64,000 nt of DNA from Lutimonas vermicola (GTDB lineage Bacteria > Bacteroidota > Bacteroidia > Flavobacteriales > Flavobacteriaceae), in NCBI RefSeq assembly GCF_038433205.1, contig NZ_JBCDNA010000001.1, positions 124,001-188,000 of the forward strand, given 5' to 3'. Below the pieces are notes generated by a model. That model saw only the letters and a list, made by a program, of their open reading frames with translations, did no database searches and was not told where the DNA came from. The translations under genes and the position numbers were made by a program. Positions 25,373 to 35,151 of the stretch are shown one piece after another; position 1 is the stretch's first letter; each line of letters opens with the position of its first letter.

Positions 25373-25783
25373 TTATTTATTATACAGATAAGACTGCAGT
25401 ATGATTGTGGCACTGATCTCATCGATAAGCGCCTTATTTTGTCTTTGCTTCTTTTTTAACCCGCTGTCAATCATGGTTTGAAAGGCCATTTTTGACGTAA
25501 ATCTTTCATCAACTCTTTTGATGGGAATATCGCTGAATATTTTGGCTAATTTACTTAGAAAAGGCCTAATGTGCTTTTCACTTTCCGATACAGTATTATC
25601 CATCTGTTTAGGTTCACCCACTAAAAAGAGTTCTACCTTTTCAAGCTTTATATATTCTTTCAAAAACTCGAAAATTTCAGCGGTAGGAACCGTTGCCAAA
25701 CCGGAAGCGATAATCTGCATTTCATCAGTAACCGCAATTCCAATTCTTTTTTCGCCATAATCCAGGGCTAAAATTCTTGACAT
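25373..25783 (-). CDS. ruvX: Holliday junction resolvase-like protein RuvX (YqgF)
   Basis: The protein has 136 residues with an RNase H-like fold. The acidic catalytic residues are in ILALDYGEKRIGIAVTD, KRVDERFTSKMA and LIDEISATIILQSYL. The family is annotated as a resolvase and is also tied to 5' maturation of 16S rRNA. It heads the ruvX-def operon, with a promoter box about 15 bases upstream, and is divergent from dapD. Confidence 0.95.
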   Translation of the reverse strand: MSRILALDYGEKRIGIAVTDEMQIIASGLATVPTAEIFEFLKEYIKLEKVELFLVGEPKQMDNTVSESEKHIRPFLSKLAKIFSDIPIKRVDERFTSKMAFQTMIDSGLKKKQRQNKALIDEISATIILQSYLYNK

Positions 25784-25797
25784 TCTTATAATTTTTG

Positions 25798-25805
25798 CAA
25801 ATTTA
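25798..25805 (-). promoter_or_regulatory. -7 promoter box of ruvX-def
   Basis: The minus strand reads TAAATTTG (TAnnTTTG) 14 bases before the ruvX ATG, giving a very short leader. It is 57 bases from the divergent dapD box. Confidence 0.5.
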
Positions 25806-25862
25806 CCTCTTTTTTGATTTAAAAGAATATAAAAAAAATGGATTTTTTATTTTGTGCTTTTT

Positions 25863-25870
25863 TATATTTG
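25863..25870 (+). promoter_or_regulatory. -7 promoter box of dapD
   Basis: TATATTTG matches TAnnTTTG and lies 17 bases before the dapD ATG. Confidence 0.5.
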
Positions 25871-25887
25871 CGACTTAATAAAGCCTT

Positions 25888-26703
25888 ATGAACGATTTAC
25901 GTCAAATAATTGAAAATGCCTGGGACAACAGAGAACAATTAACAGATGCTAAGGTACAGGATGCCATTAGAAAGGTGATTGACCTGTTGGATGTGGGAGA
26001 ATTAAGAGTTGCAGAACCGGCAAATGATGGCTGGCAGGTAAATGAATGGGTAAAAAAGGCGGTTGTATTGTATTTTCCTATCCAGAAAATGGAAACCCTT
26101 GAGGTAGGAATTTTTGAGTATCACGATAAAATTCCATTGAAAAGAGGGTATAAGGAAAAAGGGATCAGGGTAGTACCTCATGCCGTTGCCAGACATGGGG
26201 CCTTTATTTCAAAAGGGACGATTTTGATGCCAAGTTATGTGAATATTGGCGCCTATGTTGATGAAGGCACGATGGTAGATACCTGGGCCACTGTTGGAAG
26301 TTGCGCTCAGATAGGAAAAAATGTTCATTTAAGCGGAGGTGTAGGTATTGGTGGTGTATTGGAGCCCCTGCAGGCAGCACCCGTGATTATTGAAGATGGT
26401 GTTTTTGTTGGCTCCAGATGTATTGTTGTTGAAGGTGTAAAGGTAGAAAAAGAGGCTGTGTTAGGGGCGAATGTTGTACTGACCATGAGTACCAAAATTA
26501 TTGATGTCACCGGAGATAAACCGATTGAAATGAAGGGGAGGGTTCCTGCCAGGTCGGTTGTGATTCCGGGAAGTTATACTAAAACTTTTAAAGCCGGTGA
26601 TTATCAGGTGCCTTGTGCTTTGATCATAGGAACAAGAAAGGAATCCACGAACAAGAAGACCTCGTTGAATGATGCGCTTCGCGAATATGATGTGGCAGTA
26701 TAA
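25888..26703 (+). CDS. dapD: 2,3,4,5-tetrahydropyridine-2,6-dicarboxylate N-succinyltransferase
   Basis: The 271-residue enzyme of lysine/meso-diaminopimelate synthesis uses succinyl-CoA. An N-terminal helical domain (LRQIIENAWDNREQL) precedes a left-handed parallel beta-helix made of hexapeptide repeats (ILMPSYVNIGAYVDEG, VGSCAQIGKNVHLSGG, VFVGSRCIVVEGVKV), and a short C-terminal strand region ends the protein. Length and motifs match the E. coli enzyme. It is transcribed alone from a box 17 bases upstream. Confidence 0.97.
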   Translation: MNDLRQIIENAWDNREQLTDAKVQDAIRKVIDLLDVGELRVAEPANDGWQVNEWVKKAVVLYFPIQKMETLEVGIFEYHDKIPLKRGYKEKGIRVVPHAVARHGAFISKGTILMPSYVNIGAYVDEGTMVDTWATVGSCAQIGKNVHLSGGVGIGGVLEPLQAAPVIIEDGVFVGSRCIVVEGVKVEKEAVLGANVVLTMSTKIIDVTGDKPIEMKGRVPARSVVIPGSYTKTFKAGDYQVPCALIIGTRKESTNKKTSLNDALREYDVAV

Positions 26704-26828
26704 TTTAGCATACCAGCATAAGATTGACTTCATTGGATTATGGCTTCTTTGATTATTAAAAGTTGTAATTTGAACTGAATTACCTTGTCCATTTCATTTT
26801 ATCTGAAGAAAAAAGTTGGGAGAGAAAA

Positions 26829-27575
26829 CTAATGACTTTTATAAAAATCATAGTTTTTAATGATTCTATAAGGCTTATAAGTTAGAAGCGCTATCAATTG
26901 CCAGATAGGACGAATGACTTCCCTTATTATTTTTTTATACTGTGGCATTTTTTTATGCTGAATGGTCGAACCTCCTATATTTTTGTCGTTACTGGTCACA
27001 TAACTTTTATTGGTTGTTAAGACAGGTGTTTTATGCTTAAAAACATCTTGTTTGATAACATCAATTGGAGAGTAGTAAGATGTTAAATGTTTTGACATGG
27101 TTATTGCCGCTTTTTTACCAATAATTTGACCCGTTGTCCGCAGTGAAGGAACTAAATACTTTGTAGTTAAATGATTAGAAGAAATTTTGTAAAAACCTTT
27201 TGTTCCTGAAATATCTACAAAATCTTTGTCATTTATAGATTGCAGCAATTCTTTTAATTCGTTCGGAAAATTTTCGTTTACCAGCGCGTCATCTTCTAAA
27301 ATAATCGCAAAGTCTTCTTCTTGCCTGGCTATAATTTTCCATAAATCAAAGTAGGTTTTAATTAAACCTATCTCCCCGTCATTTAAATTAGGATAATGCG
27401 TTAAAAGATTGTGTTGGTTTTTGACTTTTTTCAAGAACAATTGATCCAATTCTTTTCCATAAACGGCAGGCATTCTTGTAATTGAAATATTAAAGTTTTT
27501 GAATTGGGTTTCCATAAACACCCGGCGTTGGATACTTTTATCCAAATTGATGTAATAAACTTTAAATAAACTCAT
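26829..27575 (-). CDS. Glycosyltransferase family 25 (LPS/LOS type)
   Basis: The protein has 248 residues. KVYYINLDKSIQRRVFME at the N-terminus and FAIILEDDALVNENF (metal-binding E-D-D) are hallmarks of GT25 enzymes, which add sugars, often galactose, to lipooligosaccharide. The C-terminal basic segment (IIREVIRPIWQLIALLTYKPYRI) may sit at the membrane. It lies beside a GT2 enzyme on the same strand and a TupA-like ATP-grasp gene divergent from that, which suggests a small surface-glycan cluster. The acceptor is unknown. Confidence 0.85.
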   Translation of the reverse strand: MSLFKVYYINLDKSIQRRVFMETQFKNFNISITRMPAVYGKELDQLFLKKVKNQHNLLTHYPNLNDGEIGLIKTYFDLWKIIARQEEDFAIILEDDALVNENFPNELKELLQSINDKDFVDISGTKGFYKISSNHLTTKYLVPSLRTTGQIIGKKAAITMSKHLTSYYSPIDVIKQDVFKHKTPVLTTNKSYVTSNDKNIGGSTIQHKKMPQYKKIIREVIRPIWQLIALLTYKPYRIIKNYDFYKSH

Positions 27576-27737
27576 AATTTACCTAATCTTTGGAAACAAT
27601 ATCTTTAAGATTATCGATATCAAATTATATTGTTGCAATCATTATTTTTAATATCATTTTTGTAGATCAAAGCCTGCCATTAATGGAGATTGCTATTTTC
27701 TGTTGAATTCGGATGCGCCAAAACTTTCGATAATCAT

Positions 27738-28562
27738 TCATTCCCCTTTTTGAATCCCATAAGGACTAAAGGTTATTTTATTTTTTTTGACACTTGAACG
27801 AATCTCTAGATTTTTATCAATGGATTCTTTGGTTTTATACCCTCTTTTATGATCGAGGTGAACACAAATAGCACTATATCTCAATTGTTTACCTTTGATG
27901 CCCAGGTTCATCAGGCGCTCGCCCAATTCCCTGTCCTGTCCGCCATATTGCATACTTTCATTAAAGCCATTCACTTTTAAAATATCTTTTATCCAGCCGG
28001 AAGAATTATGACCGTTCCATGTTGCCTTAGTGGTCGTAAACCTGTTCAGCATATGTTCCTTGACTCCCTGGGAACTCAATTTATTATTTTTAAATGAATT
28101 TTTTAAACCTTGCTTTTTGAGCCATCCGAGATCGAAACATTTTTGTGAATGTATATCCTCTTTGGTGATGGCTTTAGAGATGTTCATAGGGAGTTTAAAA
28201 TACCCTCCAGAAACAAAATACCCCAATTCTTTATTGTCCTCATGAACCTGAAGAAAATCATTTCTTGGAATACAGTCTCCGTCACTCATAACAATATAAT
28301 CTGCGTTACAGGCTAAAAGAGCTTTATTCAAAATTCTTGATTTTTGAAACCCATCATCTTCCTGCCATACATGAATAATAGGATAAAATACTTCCTTTGC
28401 CATACGAGCTATTAAATCTTTGGTTTCAGGTCCCGAACCATCATCGGCAATGACCATCTCAAAATTTTTAAATACCTGGTTTTGATAGCCCCAAAGTACC
28501 TTTTCCAACCATTCGACAGCATTATAAGTACTGATGATCACTGATATGTGTATATTTTCCAT
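27738..28562 (-). CDS. Glycosyltransferase family 2 with a C-terminal galactosyltransferase-type region
   Basis: The protein has 274 residues. A GT-A fold starts with ISVIISTYNAVEWLEKVL and VIADDGSGPET, and the metal-binding D-x-D is in YIVMSDGDCIPRNDF. The C-terminal part with GGQDRELGERLMNLGIKGKQLR matches the Glyco_transf_7C type acceptor domain. This architecture is common in enzymes for capsule, LOS or exopolysaccharide. It lies 162 bases from the GT25 gene on the same strand and is divergent from the ATP-grasp gene. Confidence 0.88.
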   Translation of the reverse strand: MENIHISVIISTYNAVEWLEKVLWGYQNQVFKNFEMVIADDGSGPETKDLIARMAKEVFYPIIHVWQEDDGFQKSRILNKALLACNADYIVMSDGDCIPRNDFLQVHEDNKELGYFVSGGYFKLPMNISKAITKEDIHSQKCFDLGWLKKQGLKNSFKNNKLSSQGVKEHMLNRFTTTKATWNGHNSSGWIKDILKVNGFNESMQYGGQDRELGERLMNLGIKGKQLRYSAICVHLDHKRGYKTKESIDKNLEIRSSVKKNKITFSPYGIQKGE

Positions 28563-28618
28563 GGATTATTATTTTGGAAGCGTTATTTTTCTCCTAATTT
28601 AGCCGCAAAGTTACTACT

Positions 28619-29524
28619 ATGAATTTTATAAAGAAAATTCTTTATGGTTTAATCAAGAAAAACAGGCATCTACCTATGGAATATTATGCCAGGATATATT
28701 ATGAATATTATCACGGTGAAAAGCTTGATCTTAAAAACCCTGTAAAATATATTGAAAAACTTCAGTGGTTGAAGGTGTATTTTCATCCTCCGATTTTAAA
28801 CCAGTTGGTTGATAAATATAAAGTAAGGAGTTATGTTGAAGAAAAAATAGGGCCTTCTTACTTGAACGAGCTGTATCAGGTTTGTGATGGTTTTAATGAC
28901 ATTGATTTTGAAGCTTTGCCTGAAAGTTTTGTCGTTAAGGGTACGCATGGTTCTAATATGCACATGATAGTTAAGGATAAACATAAATTGAACAAGAGAA
29001 AGTTAAAATTCAATACATACAAATGGAAGAGAAAGAACCTCTATTATTTATCGGGTCAGGAATGGGCTTATAAAAATGTCAAACCCAGGATTATTATTGA
29101 AAAGTATTTGGAAGATGACCAGGGTGAGTTATTGGATTTTAAGGTTTTTTGTTTCAATGGTAAGGCAAAATTCATTCAAGTCCATAAATATGCTGAGGGT
29201 TATAAATGCCTTGCGCACTTTGATCTGAACTGGAACAAACTAGCGGTCACCAGTCAAAATATGAAAGCCTATGAAGGTGACATAGAAAGGCCCGAAAATT
29301 TGGATAAAATGGTTGAACTGGCCTCAAAATTAGCAGATAAACTTCCTTTTGTTCGTGTTGATTTGTATAATGTTAATGGAGAGGTGTTTTTTGGGGAATT
29401 AACACTTTATCCATCAGATGCCAGAAAAAACTTTTTTCCCGAATCGTTTAACAAAAAAGTAGCGGATTACCTTATTTTACCAGAAATTACTGCAGGAAAA
29501 AAGGAAATCACAAGTATCCCATGA
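28619..29524 (+). CDS. TupA-like ATP-grasp protein
   Basis: The protein has 301 residues. YIEKLQWLKVY, FVVKGTHGSNMHMIVKDK and LLDFKVFCFNGKAKFIQV are typical of the ATPgrasp_TupA family, whose founder helps make teichuronopeptide and whose relatives occur in polysaccharide gene clusters. The family ligates a carboxylate to an amine with ATP; the substrates are unknown here. Its last four bases (ATGA) overlap the start of tsaC, so translation is coupled. Confidence 0.85.
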   Translation: MNFIKKILYGLIKKNRHLPMEYYARIYYEYYHGEKLDLKNPVKYIEKLQWLKVYFHPPILNQLVDKYKVRSYVEEKIGPSYLNELYQVCDGFNDIDFEALPESFVVKGTHGSNMHMIVKDKHKLNKRKLKFNTYKWKRKNLYYLSGQEWAYKNVKPRIIIEKYLEDDQGELLDFKVFCFNGKAKFIQVHKYAEGYKCLAHFDLNWNKLAVTSQNMKAYEGDIERPENLDKMVELASKLADKLPFVRVDLYNVNGEVFFGELTLYPSDARKNFFPESFNKKVADYLILPEITAGKKEITSIP

Positions 29525-30081
29525 AAGAAGAAATCAACCGATCTTTGCATATTTTAGCATCAGGCGGAACGCTGATCTATCCCACTGACACTATATGGGG
29601 ATTAGGCTGTGATGCCACAAATCAAGCTGCTGTTAAAAAGATATATAAGATCAAAAACAGGTCTGAAAGCAAGAGTTTGATCATCCTTGTGGACGGAATG
29701 GATATGCTAAGGGCCTATGTGGGTTTTGTTCCAGAAGTGGTAGATAAATTTTTGAAAACGAATATAAAACCCATAACAGTGATCTATAGCCATCCCAAAG
29801 GCTTGGCCCCGAATGTTGTCGCTGCAGACAATACAGTAGCTATAAGGGTGGTTCAAAATGATTTTTGTAAAGCCTTGATTCGAGAATTCGGGAAACCCAT
29901 AGTTTCCACTTCTGCAAATTTTAGTGGTGCGCCTTCCCCGTCAAGTTTGGATGAAATTGATCCTTTACTTTTGAAACAAGTAGATTATATAGTAAATTTG
30001 CCGGCAGCCGAATCGAAAAATGCGGCTTCTCAAATCATTAAACTGAATGATCTCGGTGAGATCGAGTTCCTTAGAAAATAG
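29521..30081 (+). CDS. tsaC: L-threonylcarbamoyladenylate synthase (Sua5/YrdC/TsaC)
   Basis: The 186-residue enzyme makes threonylcarbamoyl-AMP from threonine, bicarbonate and ATP for the t6A37 modification of ANN-decoding tRNAs. GTLIYPTDTIWGLGCDA, KIKNRSESKSLIILV and PIVSTSANFSGAPSP are the conserved substrate-pocket segments. The length fits the short YrdC-only form without the Sua5 C-terminal domain. It overlaps the previous gene by ATGA and ends 1 base before the CCA-type nucleotidyltransferase start, so two tRNA-related enzymes are co-translated. Confidence 0.95.
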   Translation: MKEEINRSLHILASGGTLIYPTDTIWGLGCDATNQAAVKKIYKIKNRSESKSLIILVDGMDMLRAYVGFVPEVVDKFLKTNIKPITVIYSHPKGLAPNVVAADNTVAIRVVQNDFCKALIREFGKPIVSTSANFSGAPSPSSLDEIDPLLLKQVDYIVNLPAAESKNAASQIIKLNDLGEIEFLRK

Positions 30082-30082
30082 T

Positions 30083-31507
30083 ATGCTACAATTGAATACT
30101 GATTTTAAAAAAGCAATTTCACTACCTGCTTTCGATTATATAGCTCAGGCTGCAGATACCTTGCAGGTGGAAACTTATGTGATTGGGGGGTATGTGCGAG
30201 ATTTTTTACTGGAAAGAGAAAACCCAAAAGATATTGATGTAGTCGCTGTAGGAAGTGGTATTGGCCTTGCCAACAAAGTAGCTGAAATAATGCCTTTTAA
30301 ACCAAAAGTACAGGTTTTTAAGACCTATGGAACGGCCATGCTTAGATTCAAGGACCTTGAAATTGAGTTTGTGGGTGCGCGAAAAGAATCTTATGTGGAG
30401 CATAGCAGGAACCCCATGGTTGACAGAGGGTCATTACAGGATGATCAGAATCGCAGGGATTTTACCATAAATGCAATGGCGATTAGTTTGAATACCTCAG
30501 ATTATGGCGCCTTACTCGACCCGTTTGACGGGATAAGCGATCTTAAGAATAAGGTGATCAGAACACCGCTTGATCCGGATATTACCTTTAGTGACGATCC
30601 CCTGAGAATGATGAGGGCCATTCGTTTTTCAAGCCAGTTGGGTTTTGATATTGAAGAAGAGTCATTGAAATCGATCAGCAGGAATGCCAAAAGGCTTCAA
30701 ATAGTGAGTGAGGAAAGGATAGTGGATGAGTTGCATAAGATCATGTTGAGCAAGAAACCCTCTGTTGGTCTTAAACTTTTATTCCAAACGGGTTTATTAC
30801 CATTTATACTTCCGGAATTAGCTGACCTACAAGGCGTGGAGCAAATCAAAGGGCAAAAGCACAAGGATAATTTTTACCATACCTTACAGGTAGTTGATAA
30901 TATTTCGGAAAAGACCGATAAGCTTTGGTTAAGATGGGCGGCTTTATTACATGACATTGGTAAGGCACCTACTAAAAAATTTGACAAGAAAGTGGGCTGG
31001 ACCTTCCACGGCCATGAATTTATAGGCTCTAAAATGGTAAAAGCTATTTTTAAAAGGCTGAAAATGCCCTTGAATGAGAAAATGAAATATGTTCAAAAGA
31101 TCGTGATGATGAGTTCAAGGCCCGTGATACTGGCCGAAAATGTAACGGATTCTGCCGTAAGAAGACTGATCTTTGATGCAGGTGATGACCTTGACGACCT
31201 GATGACACATTGTGAAGCTGATATCACCACTAAAAATAAAGTCAAGGAAAAACAATACCTGAATAATTTTACTTTGGTCAGACAGAAGATCAAAGAAGTA
31301 GAGGAGAGGGACCATGTGAGAAATTTTCAGCCGCCTATTTCGGGAGAGCTTATTATGGAAACCTTTAATTTAACGCCGTGCCGCGAAATTGGGATCATCA
31401 AGGATGCCATCAAAGAAGCCATACTTGAGGGTGAGATCACCAATGATTACGACGAAGCCTATGACTTTATGATAAAAAAAGCCGAGGCCATCGGATTAAA
31501 AAAATAA
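30083..31507 (+). CDS. CCA tRNA nucleotidyltransferase / poly(A) polymerase family with HD domain
   Basis: The protein has 474 residues from ATG 30083, which lies 2 bases after the preceding stop; the longer in-frame ORF start at 30047 would overlap tsaC. The class II nucleotidyltransferase core has VIGGYVRDFLLE, the metal-binding DIDVVAVGSG, and RRDFTINAMAISL. From about residue 265 an HD phosphohydrolase domain follows (WAALLHDIGKAPTKKF). This layout is that of bacterial CCA-adding enzymes with an HD extension. Which of CCA- or A-adding activity it has cannot be told reliably. The tRNA genes in this window lack an encoded CCA, consistent with a need for such an enzyme. Confidence 0.92.
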   Translation: MLQLNTDFKKAISLPAFDYIAQAADTLQVETYVIGGYVRDFLLERENPKDIDVVAVGSGIGLANKVAEIMPFKPKVQVFKTYGTAMLRFKDLEIEFVGARKESYVEHSRNPMVDRGSLQDDQNRRDFTINAMAISLNTSDYGALLDPFDGISDLKNKVIRTPLDPDITFSDDPLRMMRAIRFSSQLGFDIEEESLKSISRNAKRLQIVSEERIVDELHKIMLSKKPSVGLKLLFQTGLLPFILPELADLQGVEQIKGQKHKDNFYHTLQVVDNISEKTDKLWLRWAALLHDIGKAPTKKFDKKVGWTFHGHEFIGSKMVKAIFKRLKMPLNEKMKYVQKIVMMSSRPVILAENVTDSAVRRLIFDAGDDLDDLMTHCEADITTKNKVKEKQYLNNFTLVRQKIKEVEERDHVRNFQPPISGELIMETFNLTPCREIGIIKDAIKEAILEGEITNDYDEAYDFMIKKAEAIGLKK

Positions 31508-31511
31508 AATC

Positions 31512-32651
31512 TTAGTTTAAGATACTTCTTGAAATAACTAATTTCTGGATTTCAGTAGTGCCTTCGCCAATGGTGCAAAGTTTGGCATCCCTGTAAAATT
31601 TCTCAACAGGAAAATCTTTGGTATACCCATAACCACCATGAATTTGCAAGGCTTCATTGGCTACTTTCACGCAAACCTCAGAGGCATACATTTTAGCCAT
31701 GGCGCCTATCTTAGTCATTTTTTTACCTTTAATTTTATCGTGTGCGGCTTTGTGCAACAACAATTCAGAAGCTTCAATTTCGGTGGCCATATCTGCAAGT
31801 TTAAAACCGATAGCCTGAAATTTACTAATAGATTGACCAAATTGTTCTCTTTCTTTTGCATATTTTAAGGCAGCTTCATAAGCTCCTTTTGCAATACCCA
31901 AAGAGAGTGCACCAATAGAAATTCTTCCTCCATCCAAAACTTTCATGGATTGAATAAATCCTTCACCTACTTCTCCCAGAATATTATCTTTGTGTACACG
32001 ACAATTCACAAATATCAATTCTGCAGTTTCTGAAGCTCTCATACCCATTTTATCTTCCTTTTTCCCAGAAGAGAAGCCAGGTGTTCCTTTTTCAATGACA
32101 AAAGCAGTCATTCCTTTGGAATCTCCCTTCTCACCGGTTCTGACTATGACCACAGCCACATCACCACTGATCCCATGGGTAATAAAATTTTTGGCACCAT
32201 TGATCACATAGTGATCACCTTCTAAAACCGCAGTTGTGCTCATACCGCCGGCATCACTCCCTGTATTGTGTTCGGTAAGGCCCCAGGCTCCTATCCATTC
32301 TCCATGAGCCAATTTCGGCAGCCATTTCTTCTTTTGATCGTCATTGCCAAATTCAAGGATATGATTTGTACACAATGAATTGTGGGCTGCAAGCGATAAG
32401 CCAACAGACGAGTCCACCTTTGAAATTTCCTCGATAACGGTAATGTATTCGTGATAATCCATGCCACTTCCTCCGTATTCCTCGGGCACCAAAACGCCCA
32501 TGTATCCCATGGCGCCCAATTGGTGAAAAAGTTCTTCCGGAAAGGTCTGGTGCTCATCCCAATCCATCATAAATGGTTTGATATGTTTCTTCGCAAAATC
32601 TCTGATGGAGTGCGCTATAGTATTCCTTGTTTCGGACATTTCAAAATTCAT
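31512..32651 (-). CDS. Acyl-CoA dehydrogenase
   Basis: The 379-residue flavoprotein removes hydrogens from acyl-CoA in beta-oxidation or branched-chain amino-acid breakdown. FAD/substrate segments are AWGLTEHNTGSDAGG and FITHGISGDVAVV. The C-terminal helical domain has ALQIHGGYGYTKDFPVEKFYRDAK, and the catalytic Glu is in IGEGTTEIQ. Length and motifs fit short-chain/butyryl-CoA dehydrogenases. It is last in a same-strand series after the AGCS symporter and HHH genes (11-base gaps) and convergent with the CCA enzyme. Confidence 0.95.
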   Translation of the reverse strand: MNFEMSETRNTIAHSIRDFAKKHIKPFMMDWDEHQTFPEELFHQLGAMGYMGVLVPEEYGGSGMDYHEYITVIEEISKVDSSVGLSLAAHNSLCTNHILEFGNDDQKKKWLPKLAHGEWIGAWGLTEHNTGSDAGGMSTTAVLEGDHYVINGAKNFITHGISGDVAVVIVRTGEKGDSKGMTAFVIEKGTPGFSSGKKEDKMGMRASETAELIFVNCRVHKDNILGEVGEGFIQSMKVLDGGRISIGALSLGIAKGAYEAALKYAKEREQFGQSISKFQAIGFKLADMATEIEASELLLHKAAHDKIKGKKMTKIGAMAKMYASEVCVKVANEALQIHGGYGYTKDFPVEKFYRDAKLCTIGEGTTEIQKLVISRSILN

Positions 32652-32662
32652 AGTCGGGGTTT

Positions 32663-33523
32663 TTATTCCGCCGACAAATATAAGGCTATTCTATCATATT
32701 TTTCTATCGGGAAAGAGTCAATTTTTTTTAATTCATCCAGGCTTTCAAAGAAATCATTTTGATCTCTGAACTGACAAATCTTTTTGGTAAGATGATAATC
32801 TAAATAAGGCGTTCGGAGTAATTCTTTAAAGCTTGCAGTATTGATGTTAAGCTTTTTTAATTGGGGAGGCTCTGTCACGGTGAAGTATTGCAGTATTTTT
32901 TTTGCTGTTTGTTTTTTAAGGTAATAGACCTCATACAATTGCTCATCTGAAGAATAGCCCTGTAATAATTTTTTATAGGCAATAATTCGTTTCGCCATCT
33001 TTAGATCGACACCTGAAACACTTTGAAGGTCTTCTGTCGTCGCCCTGTTGAGATCCCTAACTTCAGAAGGAAGAACTTCCTTTTTAAATGTTTCCTTATC
33101 GGATGCTTTCTTTTTTATCCAATTGGGAAATTTAAAATACGGTGAAATAAGAGCTGATAAGCTGTCATTTACACCGGTTATTTCTTGAAATTCGGCTACA
33201 CTGTTCACAAACTTTCCCTTTTCTCTAAAAGCAAACAGGCGATCGATTTGATCTGTATTGAGTCCTAACTGATAGGCTTTAAAATCAGTGAGGTAATTAG
33301 GGTTAAAAGGGTAAATCTTGGTTTTGGGAGATATTTTTTCTAAGGTTTTTAGCGAATCCACTTTTAACTGAATCAGAGCGAATTCCTGATCATTGAGATC
33401 TTCGTTACTTGAAAAATCAATAAAGTATAAGGCAAGTTGAACCGAGAATAAGATCACAAACAAAAATAAAATCCCATTTCTTTGGCTTTTGGTATACCAG
33501 AAATGGGATTCGATGAATTTCAT
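32663..33523 (-). CDS. Membrane-anchored helix-hairpin-helix protein (ComEA-like repeats)
   Basis: The protein has 286 residues. A single transmembrane helix (ILFLFVILFSVQLALYFI) follows a short cytosolic start. Three HhH modules come after: about residues 85-135 (FREKGKFVNSVAEFQEITG), 160-215 (LNRATTEDLQSVSGVDLKMA) and 225-285 (LNINTASFKELLRTPYLDY). HhH units bind DNA backbone without sequence preference; ComEA uses them for DNA uptake. No other competence gene is nearby. It shares a strand and 11-base gaps with the symporter upstream and the acyl-CoA dehydrogenase downstream. Confidence 0.85.
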   Translation of the reverse strand: MKFIESHFWYTKSQRNGILFLFVILFSVQLALYFIDFSSNEDLNDQEFALIQLKVDSLKTLEKISPKTKIYPFNPNYLTDFKAYQLGLNTDQIDRLFAFREKGKFVNSVAEFQEITGVNDSLSALISPYFKFPNWIKKKASDKETFKKEVLPSEVRDLNRATTEDLQSVSGVDLKMAKRIIAYKKLLQGYSSDEQLYEVYYLKKQTAKKILQYFTVTEPPQLKKLNINTASFKELLRTPYLDYHLTKKICQFRDQNDFFESLDELKKIDSFPIEKYDRIALYLSAE

Positions 33524-33534
33524 TAAATGACTCT

Positions 33535-35151
33535 TTATGATCTAGCTTTTAAGGATTTTATGGCATCAGTATATCTGATCATTTCTTCTTTTACTTTAGG
33601 AAACAACAAGACCAGCCCGATCATATTTGGGAACACCAGTGCGAGAATCATAGCATCTGAGAATTTGATAACAGCATCAAGCGTTGCAGAGGCCCCAACA
33701 ACTACGAAGATCAGGAACATGATTTTATAAATGATATCAGCAGTTTTTCCTCTCCCGAACAGGTATTTCCATGATTGAAGGCCATAATACGACCATGAAA
33801 TCATGGTTGAAAACGCAAACAATATAATGGCAATGGTAAGAATATAACTAAACCCGGGTAACACGGAGTCAAAGGCCATTGATGTTAGATCCACACCTCC
33901 AATGTATTGTCCTGTTTCACTGAGCATTACGGCACTGTTTTTTGAGTTTCCATAATCAAATGCACCTACATCCATATTAAAGAAAATAATAACAAGCGCT
34001 GTCATGGTGCAGATAACTACTGTATCGATAAAAGGTTCCAATAGGGCAACAACCCCCTCGCTCGCAGGATATTTTGTTTTTACAGCCGAGTGTGCTATTG
34101 CAGCCGATCCGGCACCTGCCTCATTTGAAAAAGCAGCCCTTTGAAATCCTACAATAATCACACCTAAAACTCCTCCCAGGCCTGCCATAGGATTGAAAGC
34201 GCCCGAGAAAATCAAAGAAAAAGCATCTCCAAGATATTTAATATTGGAAAAGATAATGATCAATGAGGCGACAACATAAATAATGGCCATTAAAGGGACA
34301 ATTTTTTCAGTAATCTTTGCAATCCTCTTGATACCACCTATAATCACAATTCCAACGAGAATTGCCATGATGAGTCCGATGACAAATCCTGATGCACCTC
34401 CGGTTAATCCCAGCATACTCACAATTTGAACAGCAGCCTGATTCGATTGGAAGGCATTTCCTCCTCCAAAGGAAGCCCCAACGCATAAAACAGCAAAAAT
34501 CACGGCAAGTATTTTTCCGAGGACTGCTTTGTTCTGACTCTCCAAACCTCTTTTCAAATAGTACATTGGCCCTCCATAAACGGTTCCGTCTTCGCCAACA
34601 TCACGATATTTTACACCCAGCGTGCATTCCACGAATTTTGACGACATTCCAATTAAACCACATACGATCATCCAGAACGTGGCACCCGGGCCTCCCACAG
34701 CAATGGCAACGGCAACTCCGGCAATGTTTCCAAGTCCTACAGTACCTGAAACAGCCGTAGCCAGTGCCTGAAAATGACTTACTTCTCCATCTTTACTCTC
34801 ATCGGCGATTGTGTCAACCAAATCACCGTCAACAATATTCACGTCTGATTTTTCAACGCCATGATGGTCAATCTCGTCATATTTACCTCTCACTGTATTG
34901 ATCGCCAGCCTGAATTTTGAAACTGCCGGGAAACCAAAATAAATTGTGAACATGGTGGCTCCGAAAACAAGCAGTAACAACACAAATGGAATATCGTTAC
35001 CTGCAATATGAATTGGAGTGAGTACAGTATTTTCCCACCAAGTGGCAACAGGCATAAATTTTTCATTTATTTCTTCATCCAGCCCTTTTTCCTGAGCAAT
35101 GCTCAACATTGGGGTTAAAATCAATAAAAACGGAAGTATTTTTTTAAACAT
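33535..35151 (-). CDS. Alanine/glycine:cation symporter (AGCS family)
   Basis: The protein has 538 residues and about eleven membrane helices. The family signature is in ATAVSGTVGLGNIAGVAVAI and in FSNEAGAGSAAIAHSAVKT. It takes up alanine or glycine with Na+ or H+. An N-terminal signal-like segment (LPFLLILTPMLSIAQ) and a soluble loop of about 60 residues (KYDEIDHHGVEKSDVNIVDGD region) lie before the transporter core, making it longer than the ~450-residue average. I believe both are usual in Bacteroidota members. It is the first gene of the AGCS-HHH-acyl-CoA dehydrogenase series. Confidence 0.93.
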   Translation of the reverse strand: MFKKILPFLLILTPMLSIAQEKGLDEEINEKFMPVATWWENTVLTPIHIAGNDIPFVLLLLVFGATMFTIYFGFPAVSKFRLAINTVRGKYDEIDHHGVEKSDVNIVDGDLVDTIADESKDGEVSHFQALATAVSGTVGLGNIAGVAVAIAVGGPGATFWMIVCGLIGMSSKFVECTLGVKYRDVGEDGTVYGGPMYYLKRGLESQNKAVLGKILAVIFAVLCVGASFGGGNAFQSNQAAVQIVSMLGLTGGASGFVIGLIMAILVGIVIIGGIKRIAKITEKIVPLMAIIYVVASLIIIFSNIKYLGDAFSLIFSGAFNPMAGLGGVLGVIIVGFQRAAFSNEAGAGSAAIAHSAVKTKYPASEGVVALLEPFIDTVVICTMTALVIIFFNMDVGAFDYGNSKNSAVMLSETGQYIGGVDLTSMAFDSVLPGFSYILTIAIILFAFSTMISWSYYGLQSWKYLFGRGKTADIIYKIMFLIFVVVGASATLDAVIKFSDAMILALVFPNMIGLVLLFPKVKEEMIRYTDAIKSLKARS